A stretch of DNA of 64,000 bases from Sphingobacterium sp. CZ-UAM (GTDB lineage Bacteria > Bacteroidota > Bacteroidia > Sphingobacteriales > Sphingobacteriaceae). The DNA lies in NCBI RefSeq assembly GCF_002000245.1, contig NZ_MTCM01000001.1, forward strand, positions 1,364,001 to 1,428,000, read 5' to 3'. Positions 25,972 to 35,000 of this stretch are shown one piece after another. Position numbers and translations under genes: made by a program. The notes beneath the pieces were generated by a model that saw only the letters and a list, made by a program, of their open reading frames with translations, was not told the origin of the DNA and did not search any database. How positions within the stretch are numbered: the stretch's first letter is position 1; every line of letters begins with the position of its first letter.

Positions 25972-26442
25972 ATGAAAAAAGGAAAATTATATTTGATGTC
26001 GTTGGCTATGGGTGCGATATTTTTTGCATGCAACAACCAAACGCCGCAAGAAAAAGCTACCGACCAAATGGAAAAAGCCGAAAATAAAGCCCTGGCTTCT
26101 AGCGAAGATGCGATGGCGACATCTGAAAGCGCAGCTGCTAAAAATACGGAAGCGGTCATTTATTCGAATATAGCAGCAGCGAACGAAGCTATCTCCAAAA
26201 TTCCCGCACCGCAACTTTCCAACGCAGAAGCGAAATCATTATATACAAGACTGGGAAAAACTGTTGTGGATCGTATCAACGCCAAAACAGCGCTAGAAGC
26301 AATGGATAAAGAAGATGCGATCCAGAGAATTAAAAATGATAATGCACGTAAACTTCAGGCTGGGGAGATTACACAATCAGACTACGATAATATACTAAAA
26401 TATCTAGCGGACTGTTTTGCTGCATCAAAATCTATCAATTAA
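25972..26442 (+). CDS. Lipoprotein with Ala/Glu-rich helical domain
   Basis: 156 residues. A lipoprotein signal peptide (MKKGKLYLMSLAMGAIFFAC, lipidated Cys about 20) is followed by a polar linker (NNQTPQEKATDQMEKAENKALASSED...), and a helical C-terminal part (AEAKSLYTRLGKTVVDRINAKTALEAMDKEDAIQRIKNDNARKLQAGEITQSDYDNILKYLADCF). The SDYDNILKYL end resembles a short helical domain seen in other Bacteroidota stress lipoproteins. Function unknown. The four-helix copper-binding gene follows by 31 bases, so the two are probably one operon. Confidence 0.75.
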   Translation: MKKGKLYLMSLAMGAIFFACNNQTPQEKATDQMEKAENKALASSEDAMATSESAAAKNTEAVIYSNIAAANEAISKIPAPQLSNAEAKSLYTRLGKTVVDRINAKTALEAMDKEDAIQRIKNDNARKLQAGEITQSDYDNILKYLADCFAASKSIN

Positions 26443-26473
26443 CCAGTATAGAATTTAGAAAGGATAACTAACG

Positions 26474-26803
26474 ATGGATAAACAGGAATATCAGCATTGT
26501 ATTGCGGCCTGTTGGCAGTGCATTACAGCCTGTCAGCATTGCACCCTTGCATCTACAAAAGAGCATGACATTGCCATAAAAGCAAAATGCATCGCATTAA
26601 ATATCGAATGTGCTATAATATGTACATCTACGGCGCAGTTACTTGCAATAAATAGTTTCTATGCAAAAGAACTTATTAAAATTTGTGCAGAAATATGTTC
26701 CAACTGTGCCGAAGAATGTTTCAAACATCACGAAGAATATTGTCAAAGCTGCGCAAAAGCATGCGAGCGTTGCGCCATTGCCTGTCATGCTATACTAGCT
26801 TAA
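26474..26803 (+). CDS. Cys-rich four-helix-bundle copper-binding protein (Csp/DUF326 type)
   Basis: 109 residues with 17 Cys spaced CxxxC, CxxC and so on along four helices (C9, C13, C16, C20, C23; C39, C46, C50; C71, C75, C78, C82; C90, C93, C97, C100, C104). This is the pattern of copper storage proteins, in which Cys side chains line the inside of a four-helix bundle and bind many Cu(I) ions. No signal peptide or Tat motif, so it is cytosolic. It lies 31 bases after a lipoprotein gene. Copper storage or thiol-based stress protection is inferred from the family. Confidence 0.9.
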   Translation: MDKQEYQHCIAACWQCITACQHCTLASTKEHDIAIKAKCIALNIECAIICTSTAQLLAINSFYAKELIKICAEICSNCAEECFKHHEEYCQSCAKACERCAIACHAILA

Positions 26804-26907
26804 ATTTGGACACCGATGCCGTATGCCCCACGCGAGGTAAAGTGCTCAATAAAAATAGCAGCTAAACCGAGCTGAGAAAAACGATCAAAAAATAAGGGTT
26901 TAAATGA

Positions 26908-27570
26908 TTAACTTAATATCCCGTTCTCGAAGGCAAACTTGACCAAATGCGCGGTATTTTTTACACCCGCTTTATCAATGAGATTTTGGCGGTGCCCTTC
27001 TACTGTACGTTTACTCAAAAATATCTTGTCTGCAATTTCGATATTGGTATAGCCCTCAGCTATCAGCTCCAGGACTTCCCGTTCCCGTTCAGAAATTTCG
27101 AAATCTGTTCGCATTCCTATTGAGTCCTGCGCGTAACGTTGACCCGAACGGATATGTTCCAATAGCAACATGGAGATTTCTTCACTCATATACCGACCTC
27201 CAGCAGCAATATGTTTGAGTGCAAAAAGTAGTTCATTATAACCGATATTTTTCACCAAATACCCCATAAGTCCATACTCGAACCCTTCAATAACATAGTT
27301 GATTTGGTTCAACATCGACAGTATGACTACTTTTATACTGCTATATTGTTTATATAAGATCCGCAGGAGTTCGATACCATCCATTTCGTCCATGCTGATA
27401 TCCGTTAAAATAATATCCGGCATTGATCCAGGGTTCGATTCAAGATAATCTAAGGCTTCCATCCCATTGGAAGCCTCTCCAATTACTTCGAAACTGTCCT
27501 GGGATTCTAAAAGTAATTTAATACCATTACGCACCACCATATGGTCTTCTACCAATAGGATTTTTATCAT
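26908..27570 (-). CDS. NarL/LuxR-family response regulator
   Basis: 220 residues. An N-terminal receiver (1-120) with acidic VEDH, phosphoacceptor D57 in ILTDISMDEMDG, and a C-terminal LuxR HTH (about 150-215: ISEREREVLELIAEGYTNIEIADKIFLSKRTVEGHRQNLIDKAG). It lies nine bases after a kinase-like gene that lacks the phosphoacceptor His, so its phosphate source is uncertain. A CGTATTTATACG-type motif is upstream of that gene. It is flanked by stress genes and ECF sigma paralogue B, which it might help control. Confidence 0.93.
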   Translation of the reverse strand: MIKILLVEDHMVVRNGIKLLLESQDSFEVIGEASNGMEALDYLESNPGSMPDIILTDISMDEMDGIELLRILYKQYSSIKVVILSMLNQINYVIEGFEYGLMGYLVKNIGYNELLFALKHIAAGGRYMSEEISMLLLEHIRSGQRYAQDSIGMRTDFEISEREREVLELIAEGYTNIEIADKIFLSKRTVEGHRQNLIDKAGVKNTAHLVKFAFENGILS

Positions 27571-27579
27571 ATCGTTTTT

Positions 27580-28281
27580 TTAAAAAGTTAATTTAAGTAT
27601 CATACTCTTTTCGGGGCTGTCACTAATAATCTGAGCACTATAAAGCTCCGTTATTTTTTTTAAACGCAAAGGACTGTCCGCGCGCATGGGTGTCTGTAGT
27701 GTATTATTTTCTTTAAAATAAGGCAACACCTTAATGAAAACCGCGAAATCAATAAGCTGTACAGATATCGAGCTTGCTTCAACAGGCATTTCCTCCTTCA
27801 GATATTCAAATAATGCGGTAAGCAATTTAAAAAGACGAACTTGGACATGCCGCTGAAGTTCTTTTAAATTGGGATCGAGAATAATATCTATTGTAAAACC
27901 CAGCTTCTGTTTATAGGAGGCGACGACTTCGTCAATCGCATGGAAAATCCCAAGGTCATTCAAGATTGGGTTATACAGCAGTGTAGCTTTGTTGCGCAGC
28001 TCGATCACGAGAGAAGTCAACGAATCACGCAAGCAGCGCAGCTCTTCAAAGTCACCATGTTTATTCGTAAAATTTTGTAGGGAAATGCGCATTCCATAAA
28101 CTTCCTGCGCAAGTTCATCCCTAAAATAACGCCCGATACGTCCCAAATCTTCTTGTTGACTCCGGATAATGGATTTGTAAAATTCTTCTTGGCTTCCACC
28201 CCAAATCAGATTTAGATCCTGCCGCCCCCCCTCGTTTCGCTGTGATCGATCTAAGAATAAATTTTCGTCATCGTTCCCCAT
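27580..28281 (-). CDS. Degenerate histidine-kinase-like protein lacking the phosphoacceptor His
   Basis: 233 residues, soluble. Residues ~38-70 (IIRSQQEDLGRIGRYFRDELAQEV) align with the HisKA_3 dimerisation helix whose consensus has RI-x-x-x-L-H-D; here the His is Arg54, while the following Asp is kept. The C-terminal half resembles the shape of a HATPase domain but no N, G1 or G2 box is visible. It is thus probably a pseudokinase that binds or sequesters the LuxR regulator encoded nine bases downstream. Upstream is a 372-base gap with a shared palindromic motif. Confidence 0.7.
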   Translation of the reverse strand: MGNDDENLFLDRSQRNEGGRQDLNLIWGGSQEEFYKSIIRSQQEDLGRIGRYFRDELAQEVYGMRISLQNFTNKHGDFEELRCLRDSLTSLVIELRNKATLLYNPILNDLGIFHAIDEVVASYKQKLGFTIDIILDPNLKELQRHVQVRLFKLLTALFEYLKEEMPVEASSISVQLIDFAVFIKVLPYFKENNTLQTPMRADSPLRLKKITELYSAQIISDSPEKSMILKLTF

Positions 28282-28384
28282 AGTATTCTCTTTTTTCTTA
28301 CTTACGAGTAATAACCATTATCAAACTCGAACAGTTTTCAAAAACTGATAAAATGCTAAAAGATACTGTATTGTTTATAGTACT

Positions 28385-28398
28385 ACGTATAAATACGG
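28385..28398. promoter_or_regulatory. CGTATTTATACG motif, copy 2 (reverse orientation)
   Basis: ACGTATAAATACGG (28385-28398) is the reverse complement of CCGTATTTATACGT at 15694-15707, identical over all 14 bases. It lies about 105 bases upstream of the minus-strand kinase-like/LuxR operon and 255 bases before ECF sigma B. The remainder of this gap (28282-28653) holds the sigma box at 28599-28618 and nothing else I can support. Confidence 0.45.
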
Positions 28399-28598
28399 TA
28401 CACCATGGGATAAAGGATCGTCCTAGCCAAGGAAAACACTTGTTGTTAAAGTAAAAAACACCTTAATTTCTATTTAGCAATTGCTGGCCTTATAACCTCA
28501 AAAAATCAAAATACATACTGACTTTCAGTTAATTAGAGTTTTAAGAGAATTATTTGGATTGATTTATAACTTAAAAACATGAGTTTTTATCGTTTTTT

Positions 28599-28618
28599 CT
28601 AGCACCCTAATTGTAGTA
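28599..28618 (+). promoter_or_regulatory. Box shared by the two ECF sigma promoters, copy 2
   Basis: Matches 17934-17953 at 17 of 20 positions and lies 35 bases before the ATG of sigma paralogue B. Confidence 0.55.
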
Positions 28619-28653
28619 ATCTTGGCACTGATAGACACTTAAAAATTGATAAT

Positions 28654-29160
28654 ATGGAAACTACAACAATCGATCAACTGTTTAAGGAAAAGAGACCTAC
28701 ATTAAAATATTTGGCCGCTCAATTTACAAGTGATCCAGATGAAAGAGAAGACTTGGTGCAGGAAACTATGGTCAGATCATTATCTTCCATAGAGAAGTTT
28801 ATAAAGCATCCTAAACTCATGTCCTGGTTATACATCATTATGAAAAATACGTATATCAATCAATATACTCGCAATAAAAGGTTGGAGAATTACCGTAATG
28901 AATACATAAGCACTGGTTATGCCAATGAGACTACCCGTAATCGTTGCGAAAATAACTTTGTTGCATCGGATATTCAGCTTGCACTCAATAATCTACCGAA
29001 GGATTATTACAATGCTTTTGCTCTATTTTTAGAAGGATTTAAATATTACGAAATTGCTGAACACCTACAAATTCCCGAAGGAACCGTGAAAACGCGTATT
29101 CATATGGCACGTAAGTCACTACAAAAGCAACTTAAAACCTATGCGAAGAGCATTTATTAA
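28654..29160 (+). CDS. ECF-type RNA polymerase sigma factor, paralogue B
   Basis: 168 residues, closely similar to paralogue A (17995-18495) along its whole length: region 2 has DEREDLVQETMVRSLSSIEKFIKHP and LMSWLYIIMKNTYINQY, region 4 has YNAFALFLEGFKYYEIAEHLQIPEGTVKTRIHMARKSLQKQL. As with paralogue A no anti-sigma gene is next to it. The shared upstream box suggests co-regulation or cross-activation. A strong terminator follows (29180-29214). Confidence 0.92.
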   Translation: METTTIDQLFKEKRPTLKYLAAQFTSDPDEREDLVQETMVRSLSSIEKFIKHPKLMSWLYIIMKNTYINQYTRNKRLENYRNEYISTGYANETTRNRCENNFVASDIQLALNNLPKDYYNAFALFLEGFKYYEIAEHLQIPEGTVKTRIHMARKSLQKQLKTYAKSIY

Positions 29161-29179
29161 TGCTAGCAGCTCTTTATAT

Positions 29180-29214
29180 AATGAAGCAGGCACTAGGAGT
29201 GCCTGCTTTTTTGT
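29180..29214 (+). terminator. Terminator after ECF sigma B
   Basis: AAGCAGGCACT (29184-29194) pairs perfectly with AGTGCCTGCTT (29198-29208), followed by T residues. Confidence 0.92.
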
Positions 29215-29271
29215 TTGCCTATTCCCACCAGCCTTTACATGATATTTTTAGCATTTTTCGCCGCAATTATG

Positions 29272-31665
29272 TTAGAATTTGAGACTCAATTCGGCAGCGA
29301 AATTCCGTGGCATTTGGGCGACAACTACCCCCTGCCCAGAAAAATAATGTGCATTACTGATGTTATTCATCTTTACACCAAAACGATAGAAATCACGTTC
29401 AATAGAGATCGAAGCATTAAGCAAGGTATAGGATGGGAAAACAAATTTCCCAGTTGTAGAATTATCAGCAGAAACCTGCTTTCCAACATGATTGACACCA
29501 AATCCAAAACCCAGTCCCTGTAGTTTTGGAGTCTGTAAGACATAGCTGAACCAGGAGTTAAAAACTTGCGCCGGACCCGCAGAAGCAGGACGTCGTCCCT
29601 CTACTGTAGAATCTGCCCGTTGGAATCTACTATCATTATAAGTATAGCCCGTAAGAATATTCAAACCTCTTATCGGATTGGTAATCAGTTCCAACTCAAT
29701 ACCCTTGCTGCGTTGTTCCCCATCCTGAATTGTTATCTTAGGACCATCATTGGCAGCCAAACGAGTCATATTATTCACGAGGATATCGTAATATGATGCC
29801 GTAAAATTAAAACGGTTATTCCAGAAATTGGTTTTGATCCCCGCTTCCCATTGATTGGCCAATTGCGGTTTCATCTCTCTTTGTCCCTCAGGATTCTCTA
29901 AAGCTGGGGGCACATAACTAAAGCTATTCATATAATTACCATAAGCCGACAATTTATCTTTAAGAATCTGGTATACAACTCCAAACTTTGGTGAAAGCGC
30001 CGTTTGCTTGAAGTTTGCCTCTCTTACATTTGTACTTAAGTTCAATTGACCACGGCTATTATAATGGTCTACTCGTAAGCTCAAAATAGTTGTTAGACGA
30101 TCCGTCAGAGACAGTACATCGGATATATAAGCGCCATAGATGTTGCTTGAGGAATAGTTACGTTGTAGTGGTCTTGTAGACAGTTGTATTTTTTGTGAGG
30201 CGAGTTGATTGGATATGGGCAAATAACCTTTTTCTAAATCCAACGCATTGATGGTATCAAACACAACAATAGGTGAATTGTTATTCCGTAAGGTCTGGTT
30301 CAGGTAATCTACACCGATCAAAATTTTATTCTTAACATTTCCGATCTGGAAGCTGCCATTGAAATTTTGCTGGATACTCGTAGAACTTCCTTCGGTATTC
30401 TGCCATTGGACATTGCGTTCAAGTAGAGCATCACTTTCCTTGCCCCGAATGAATTGGTATTGATACATACCTTCTGTTTTTCTGAAATTTCTGGAGATCA
30501 ACGTCTGAGAAGTCCAATTATCTGAAATCTTATAATTTACCTCACCTTTGATATTCATGGACGGGGCTTTCAGCGTAATATCATTATTCGAATAGGATCT
30601 ATTCCAGTCAAATCCAAGGTCTTGAGGTCTCTTCGCAATAAATTGGCGTGTGCGCGTGAGAAAGATTATGGGGGTATTGGTGCCTTCGTAATTGTATAGC
30701 TGTGCTCCCAGATTAAACGTTAACCGATCATTGACCTCATAGTTAAATGTTGGCGCAACAAAAAATGATTTTCTAAATTCCGAATCACGGAAACCGTTTT
30801 GGTACTGATAGGCCGTATTTAAACGAAACAAGGTCTTACGGTTGCTGGTGATAGGTCCGAATACATCCGCTGTCAGGCGATTTAAGTTGTAGCTGCCAAA
30901 TAAATAAGATACTTGGCCGCCGTAGTAATCCTTAGGTTTCTTCGTGACGAGGTTGACCAATCCACCGAAAGAGGTCGCTGCTCCGCCATACAAAGTACCT
31001 GAAGGACCTTTTATGACCTCGATACGTTCCACATCCGCAGGATCAATTTCACCATTCGTATTTGCAGGGAGGCCATCCACCAAACCTATTTTCGTTGGGA
31101 ATCCGCGCAGATTGTAATAAATAGCACCATCTGACCCACGGCCTGGGCTTCCCTGCACTTTCACCATCCCTACAACGTTTTTAACAGCCTCCGACAAATC
31201 TGTGGTCAACTGCTCTTTCATTAGTTCTTTGTTGACATTGGAATAGGACTGTGGGTTTTCCATATAGCCCAACTGCACCTTTGCAACTTTTGAGCTATCG
31301 CGTTCTAAGAATTTATTGCGTCGATAACCATACACGGTCACCCCATCCAAATAATAATTGTTTTTAGTCCCATAAATCGTCGGAAGGACAGTTGTCTGGT
31401 TGTCAACATGAATATTTTCCCGCAATAATTCGATATCATTTAGACTGACTTGTAGAATATAATCACCAGGAGGAACATGCTCTAAATAAAATTCTCCAGC
31501 AGCGTTTGTCCGCCCCTGGTAAGATGTATTTAATAGCCGGACAATGGCATCCTTGGCAACAACGGACTGGTCTACCATGATTTTGCCGGATATACGATCG
31601 GCCTTCTGGCCAAATGCTGTGAAAAACAGCAGGATTGAGACGATAAAAAGTATCGATCTTTTCAT
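29272..31665 (-). CDS. TonB-dependent siderophore receptor with N-terminal carboxypeptidase-like domain
   Basis: About 797 residues. A signal peptide (MKRSILFIVSILLFFTAFGQ) fixes the start at 31665; an in-frame ATG at 31722 lies on top of the predicted promoter. A CarboxypepD_reg-like domain follows (~25-100), then a plug (~130-250) with the siderophore-receptor pattern NLRGFPTKIGLVDGLPANTNG...VERIEVIKGPSGTLYGGAATSFGGLVNLVTKKP, then a 22-strand barrel ending FAAELSLKF. It imports a ferric siderophore, of uncertain type, across the outer membrane with TonB energy. It stands alone with its own promoter and a palindrome of iron-box type (31703-31719). Confidence 0.93.
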   Translation of the reverse strand: MKRSILFIVSILLFFTAFGQKADRISGKIMVDQSVVAKDAIVRLLNTSYQGRTNAAGEFYLEHVPPGDYILQVSLNDIELLRENIHVDNQTTVLPTIYGTKNNYYLDGVTVYGYRRNKFLERDSSKVAKVQLGYMENPQSYSNVNKELMKEQLTTDLSEAVKNVVGMVKVQGSPGRGSDGAIYYNLRGFPTKIGLVDGLPANTNGEIDPADVERIEVIKGPSGTLYGGAATSFGGLVNLVTKKPKDYYGGQVSYLFGSYNLNRLTADVFGPITSNRKTLFRLNTAYQYQNGFRDSEFRKSFFVAPTFNYEVNDRLTFNLGAQLYNYEGTNTPIIFLTRTRQFIAKRPQDLGFDWNRSYSNNDITLKAPSMNIKGEVNYKISDNWTSQTLISRNFRKTEGMYQYQFIRGKESDALLERNVQWQNTEGSSTSIQQNFNGSFQIGNVKNKILIGVDYLNQTLRNNNSPIVVFDTINALDLEKGYLPISNQLASQKIQLSTRPLQRNYSSSNIYGAYISDVLSLTDRLTTILSLRVDHYNSRGQLNLSTNVREANFKQTALSPKFGVVYQILKDKLSAYGNYMNSFSYVPPALENPEGQREMKPQLANQWEAGIKTNFWNNRFNFTASYYDILVNNMTRLAANDGPKITIQDGEQRSKGIELELITNPIRGLNILTGYTYNDSRFQRADSTVEGRRPASAGPAQVFNSWFSYVLQTPKLQGLGFGFGVNHVGKQVSADNSTTGKFVFPSYTLLNASISIERDFYRFGVKMNNISNAHYFSGQGVVVAQMPRNFAAELSLKF

Positions 31666-31702
31666 AAAAATTGTAATGGTTTTAATGCTATTGAATATTT
31701 TA

Positions 31703-31753
31703 TTTAGACAAATTCTAAACAAAAGTAATCTATATTTTTAAAATTCAAAACAA
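31703..31753 (-). promoter_or_regulatory. Promoter and candidate iron-responsive operator of the TonB receptor
   Basis: On the minus strand TTGTTTTG (31753-31746) and TACTTTTG (31727-31720) are 18 bases apart, a good TTG/TAnnTTTG Bacteroidota promoter. The palindrome TTTAGA-N5-TCTAAA (31703-31719) falls at the predicted transcription start, where a repressor would block it. Its form resembles motifs seen before iron-uptake genes in this phylum; which regulator binds is not known from the sequence. The rest of 31754-32004 is AT-rich with no gene seen. Confidence 0.6.
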
Positions 31754-32004
31754 GCTTATAAATTCAGGCTGACAACAAACCTTTCGTCATTCGCTTATAT
31801 TATTTACTATACTAAAACAAAAACAATCTAATAAGTATAATTATTTCCTCATAACACTCTTAAACAACAAAAATAGACTACCGGCACTTATTTATATTCA
31901 ATAAATTTAAACCCAATTTTCACAAAAAAGATAAAAAAAGCTGTCTAGCGTACTTATTTTTAGATTAGAAAACCACCCCTACTTGCTATTTCATGGTATA
32001 TTAA

Positions 32005-32040
32005 TAAAAAGGCTACTCCCAGAGATTTCCAAGAGTAGCC
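32005..32040 (-). terminator. Terminator of the alpha-2-macroglobulin gene
   Basis: GGCTACTC (32011-32018) pairs with GAGTAGCC (32033-32040); on the minus strand the hairpin is followed by TTTTTATT. Confidence 0.88.
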
Positions 32041-32067
32041 AAAGTTCTAGGTCTTTTTAAAAAACAA

Positions 32068-35000
32068 TTAAGGCACAATAGTCAATACTGTATTTGTACT
32101 CCGTGCGTTAACTCCAGGATCATACATAGATTCTATTGTCGTGATTCCTGAATTAAAAATCCCCAGGTTATTCGCTTTAACCTCATACTCATACATAGAT
32201 CTTCCCTTAGGCAAGCGATCCATAAAATAATTTGTTGAAGCATCTTTCGAGCTGAAATAATAGTTCTTCCGCCATTGATATCCCGAAGGACTATAGAGCG
32301 GTTCCACACCAGCTGGACGGCTATCTTTCAGATGAATGTATTGCATTGGCTCATCATTAACTACCGTAATCCTAACTTTGATACGTTCCCCCAGTTTAGC
32401 CTCCTTGGATTCTACCCATTGCCCTTTTCGTTCCACTAGATATACTTTCTGAACCGAAAGTGCATTTGTACTTGATTTTATTTGATCAAGATCAGCAAAA
32501 TACTGATGAACGACAGCACCATAAACTGTTCTTTCGTTATGATTTTGAACTTGAATATCGAGATCGGTCTGCAAATCGACTTTATCGAACTGCTTACTGA
32601 CTTCGCCCAAAACAGTATTGCTTAATTCGGTCTTTTTGTTGTTAATTGAGATCGCAACGGTATTTTCAGTAACGAAATCTTTTGGATTGTTGGCCAGTAG
32701 TAATGCATAAATCGCATCTACAGTCATCCAGGTACTATACCAATGATTTATCTGTTTATTGTAATAGATCCATTGGGTAACCTGATTTAGCTTAGCCGGA
32801 TTGTTTATTTTGTAAGCTTCCACCAGATAAGATTGCAAACTAATCTTATTGTATTGATTTTCGTTACTTTTCCAGTACATTCCTTTTTGTAGATCGATAA
32901 CCGCTTCCTGATCAAGTCTATTCTTGATCTCCATGCTCTGCTTGCCCTGACCGAAGATCTGACTCACAATCCATGTTTTTGCGGCCAATCCCGCGCTACG
33001 ACCAGCGCTACTTAATGAAGAATTGAGCAATTTGCTTTGCAATAACTGCAGGGAATCCTTTGGTATAGGATTAAATTCCGTCCAATACCTTCGTGCAAAC
33101 AAATAGTCTATCCCCATATCAGTGCTGGACTTTGGCGAAAATATAGCTGGATCCCGGTCGAGATATTGGGTAAGCTTTGAGGCCATCGCACGGATATCGC
33201 TATTGACCAAGCTTTTGTCCAAATAGAGCACCTTTCCAATGATTTCCAGCATACGGATACTAATTTCAGTATTGGGCTCCCCCCCATCAAACCATGGAAA
33301 TGAACCATCTGCGGATTGATTATTACGTATTTTCTGCTCAACAGTATTGATTTCCGCTTGTATATCTGTTCCAAAGAACGCAGCAATTTTCTTCAATCGT
33401 TCGGCATCGCCCTGTACGTCACGCAGCCAGGGCATTTCTTCCATTTTGAACTCATTTAAACTACTATTCTCTTCCAATCGGCCTTTTCTTGTATCGACAT
33501 TCAATTTTTTGAAGTAGTCTGTCACCGCTGGATAATGCAACTGAATATATTGGGCCATCTTGAGACCAAACCACTTACTGCTCAATTGTTCATTGCATTC
33601 GTAAGGGTAATTTTTCAGATAGTCCAGTGCGGAGAGTATTTCTAAAATGGGATTGCTTTGTACCTGGATTCTCCCCATGAGATTATCCTTCGCACTTCCC
33701 TTTACTGTGAAATTTTTGGATTCACCGGCTTTTAGGACAATCTTCTCAGTATCGCCAATCAGTATCTTATTTGGCAGCACGGGGATTTCAACAATCTCAC
33801 CATCCGAAAACTCGCCGCCAGCTGCAACGATACGAATCTGTATCGTCGGATACTCTGCCGGAATCTTTAACGACCACGCTACCATGCTGTTATTGGATGC
33901 CTCAACACTAAAGTTTTTTAGCGCAGAATCGATCTGGAAAGCAGTTGAAACTACCTGATTATTTCGTGGGTCGATAAGCTCTATTTTTGCATTCCCCAGA
34001 ATAGGCTCTTTGCTCAGGTTTTGAATTTGCGCTTTGATCGTTAGCTGGTCGTTCGTTCTAAAATAGCGCGGAATATTCGGACGCAACATCAACTGCTTTT
34101 GGGTTTGTGTAAAATACGTCCCACTAGCCGATGCCAGATGCTGATCATGGGCGAAAAGCAGCAATTTCCATTTCGTCAATGCTTCGGGACTATCAAATTC
34201 AAAACTGATATTCCCTGCTTCATCCGTATACAAATTGGGATAGAAGAAAGCAGTTTCCTGTAGGTTGGTGCGGGCTTTTATATGTTGTAGCTGTTTATAC
34301 GCTGGTAAGTCCATCCCGCCGTTAGCTGTCGCACTACCGCTCATCTCAGACTGGGCGACCTCCTCATTCACCACCATATATTCTGCGTTTACTGCATCCT
34401 CCGCAGCCAAAGGCTCATACATAATTGCCGAAGTAGGCAATGGCGCCGACTGCTTTGCTGCCACAGACATACCCCGAAGAACAACCCGGGAACCACCGTT
34501 TCTAAGACGTGGTTCCCCTGATCCAAAGTATAGTGTTGCCGCAGCACGATAAGCTTGTTCGTCGATCAACTCCTCGTATGTGGCATCCTGTTCCAGGGAA
34601 TTTCCAATGAAGCCCCGGCGGGCTGACAATAGATCATAGTTGTAAATTTCATCGCGCCGATTATCTGCATAAGCTCCATAGAAATTCGAAGTAAAAATGT
34701 TCCCTGAATAGGTTTGCTGTTGAAAAGCATTTATAATATAGTAGTTATTTGACCTTGGATAATACGGATAACGAAATTGGAAAGAACCTAAAGCGTGGCT
34801 AGCGAATGCGTCCAAAGATGCATCATACATTGTCGCCAATACCTCTGTCGCGATTGGTTTATCCTCTTGTTTTACTGTAAAGCTCCATTTTTCTTTTTGA
34901 CCGGGTGTTATTTTATCCCTGAAGGTCTTGGTTTGGATTGTTAGTTCCTTATTTTGTTGTGAAATAGGAACAGCAATATGGGATAGTGTCATTTTATTAT

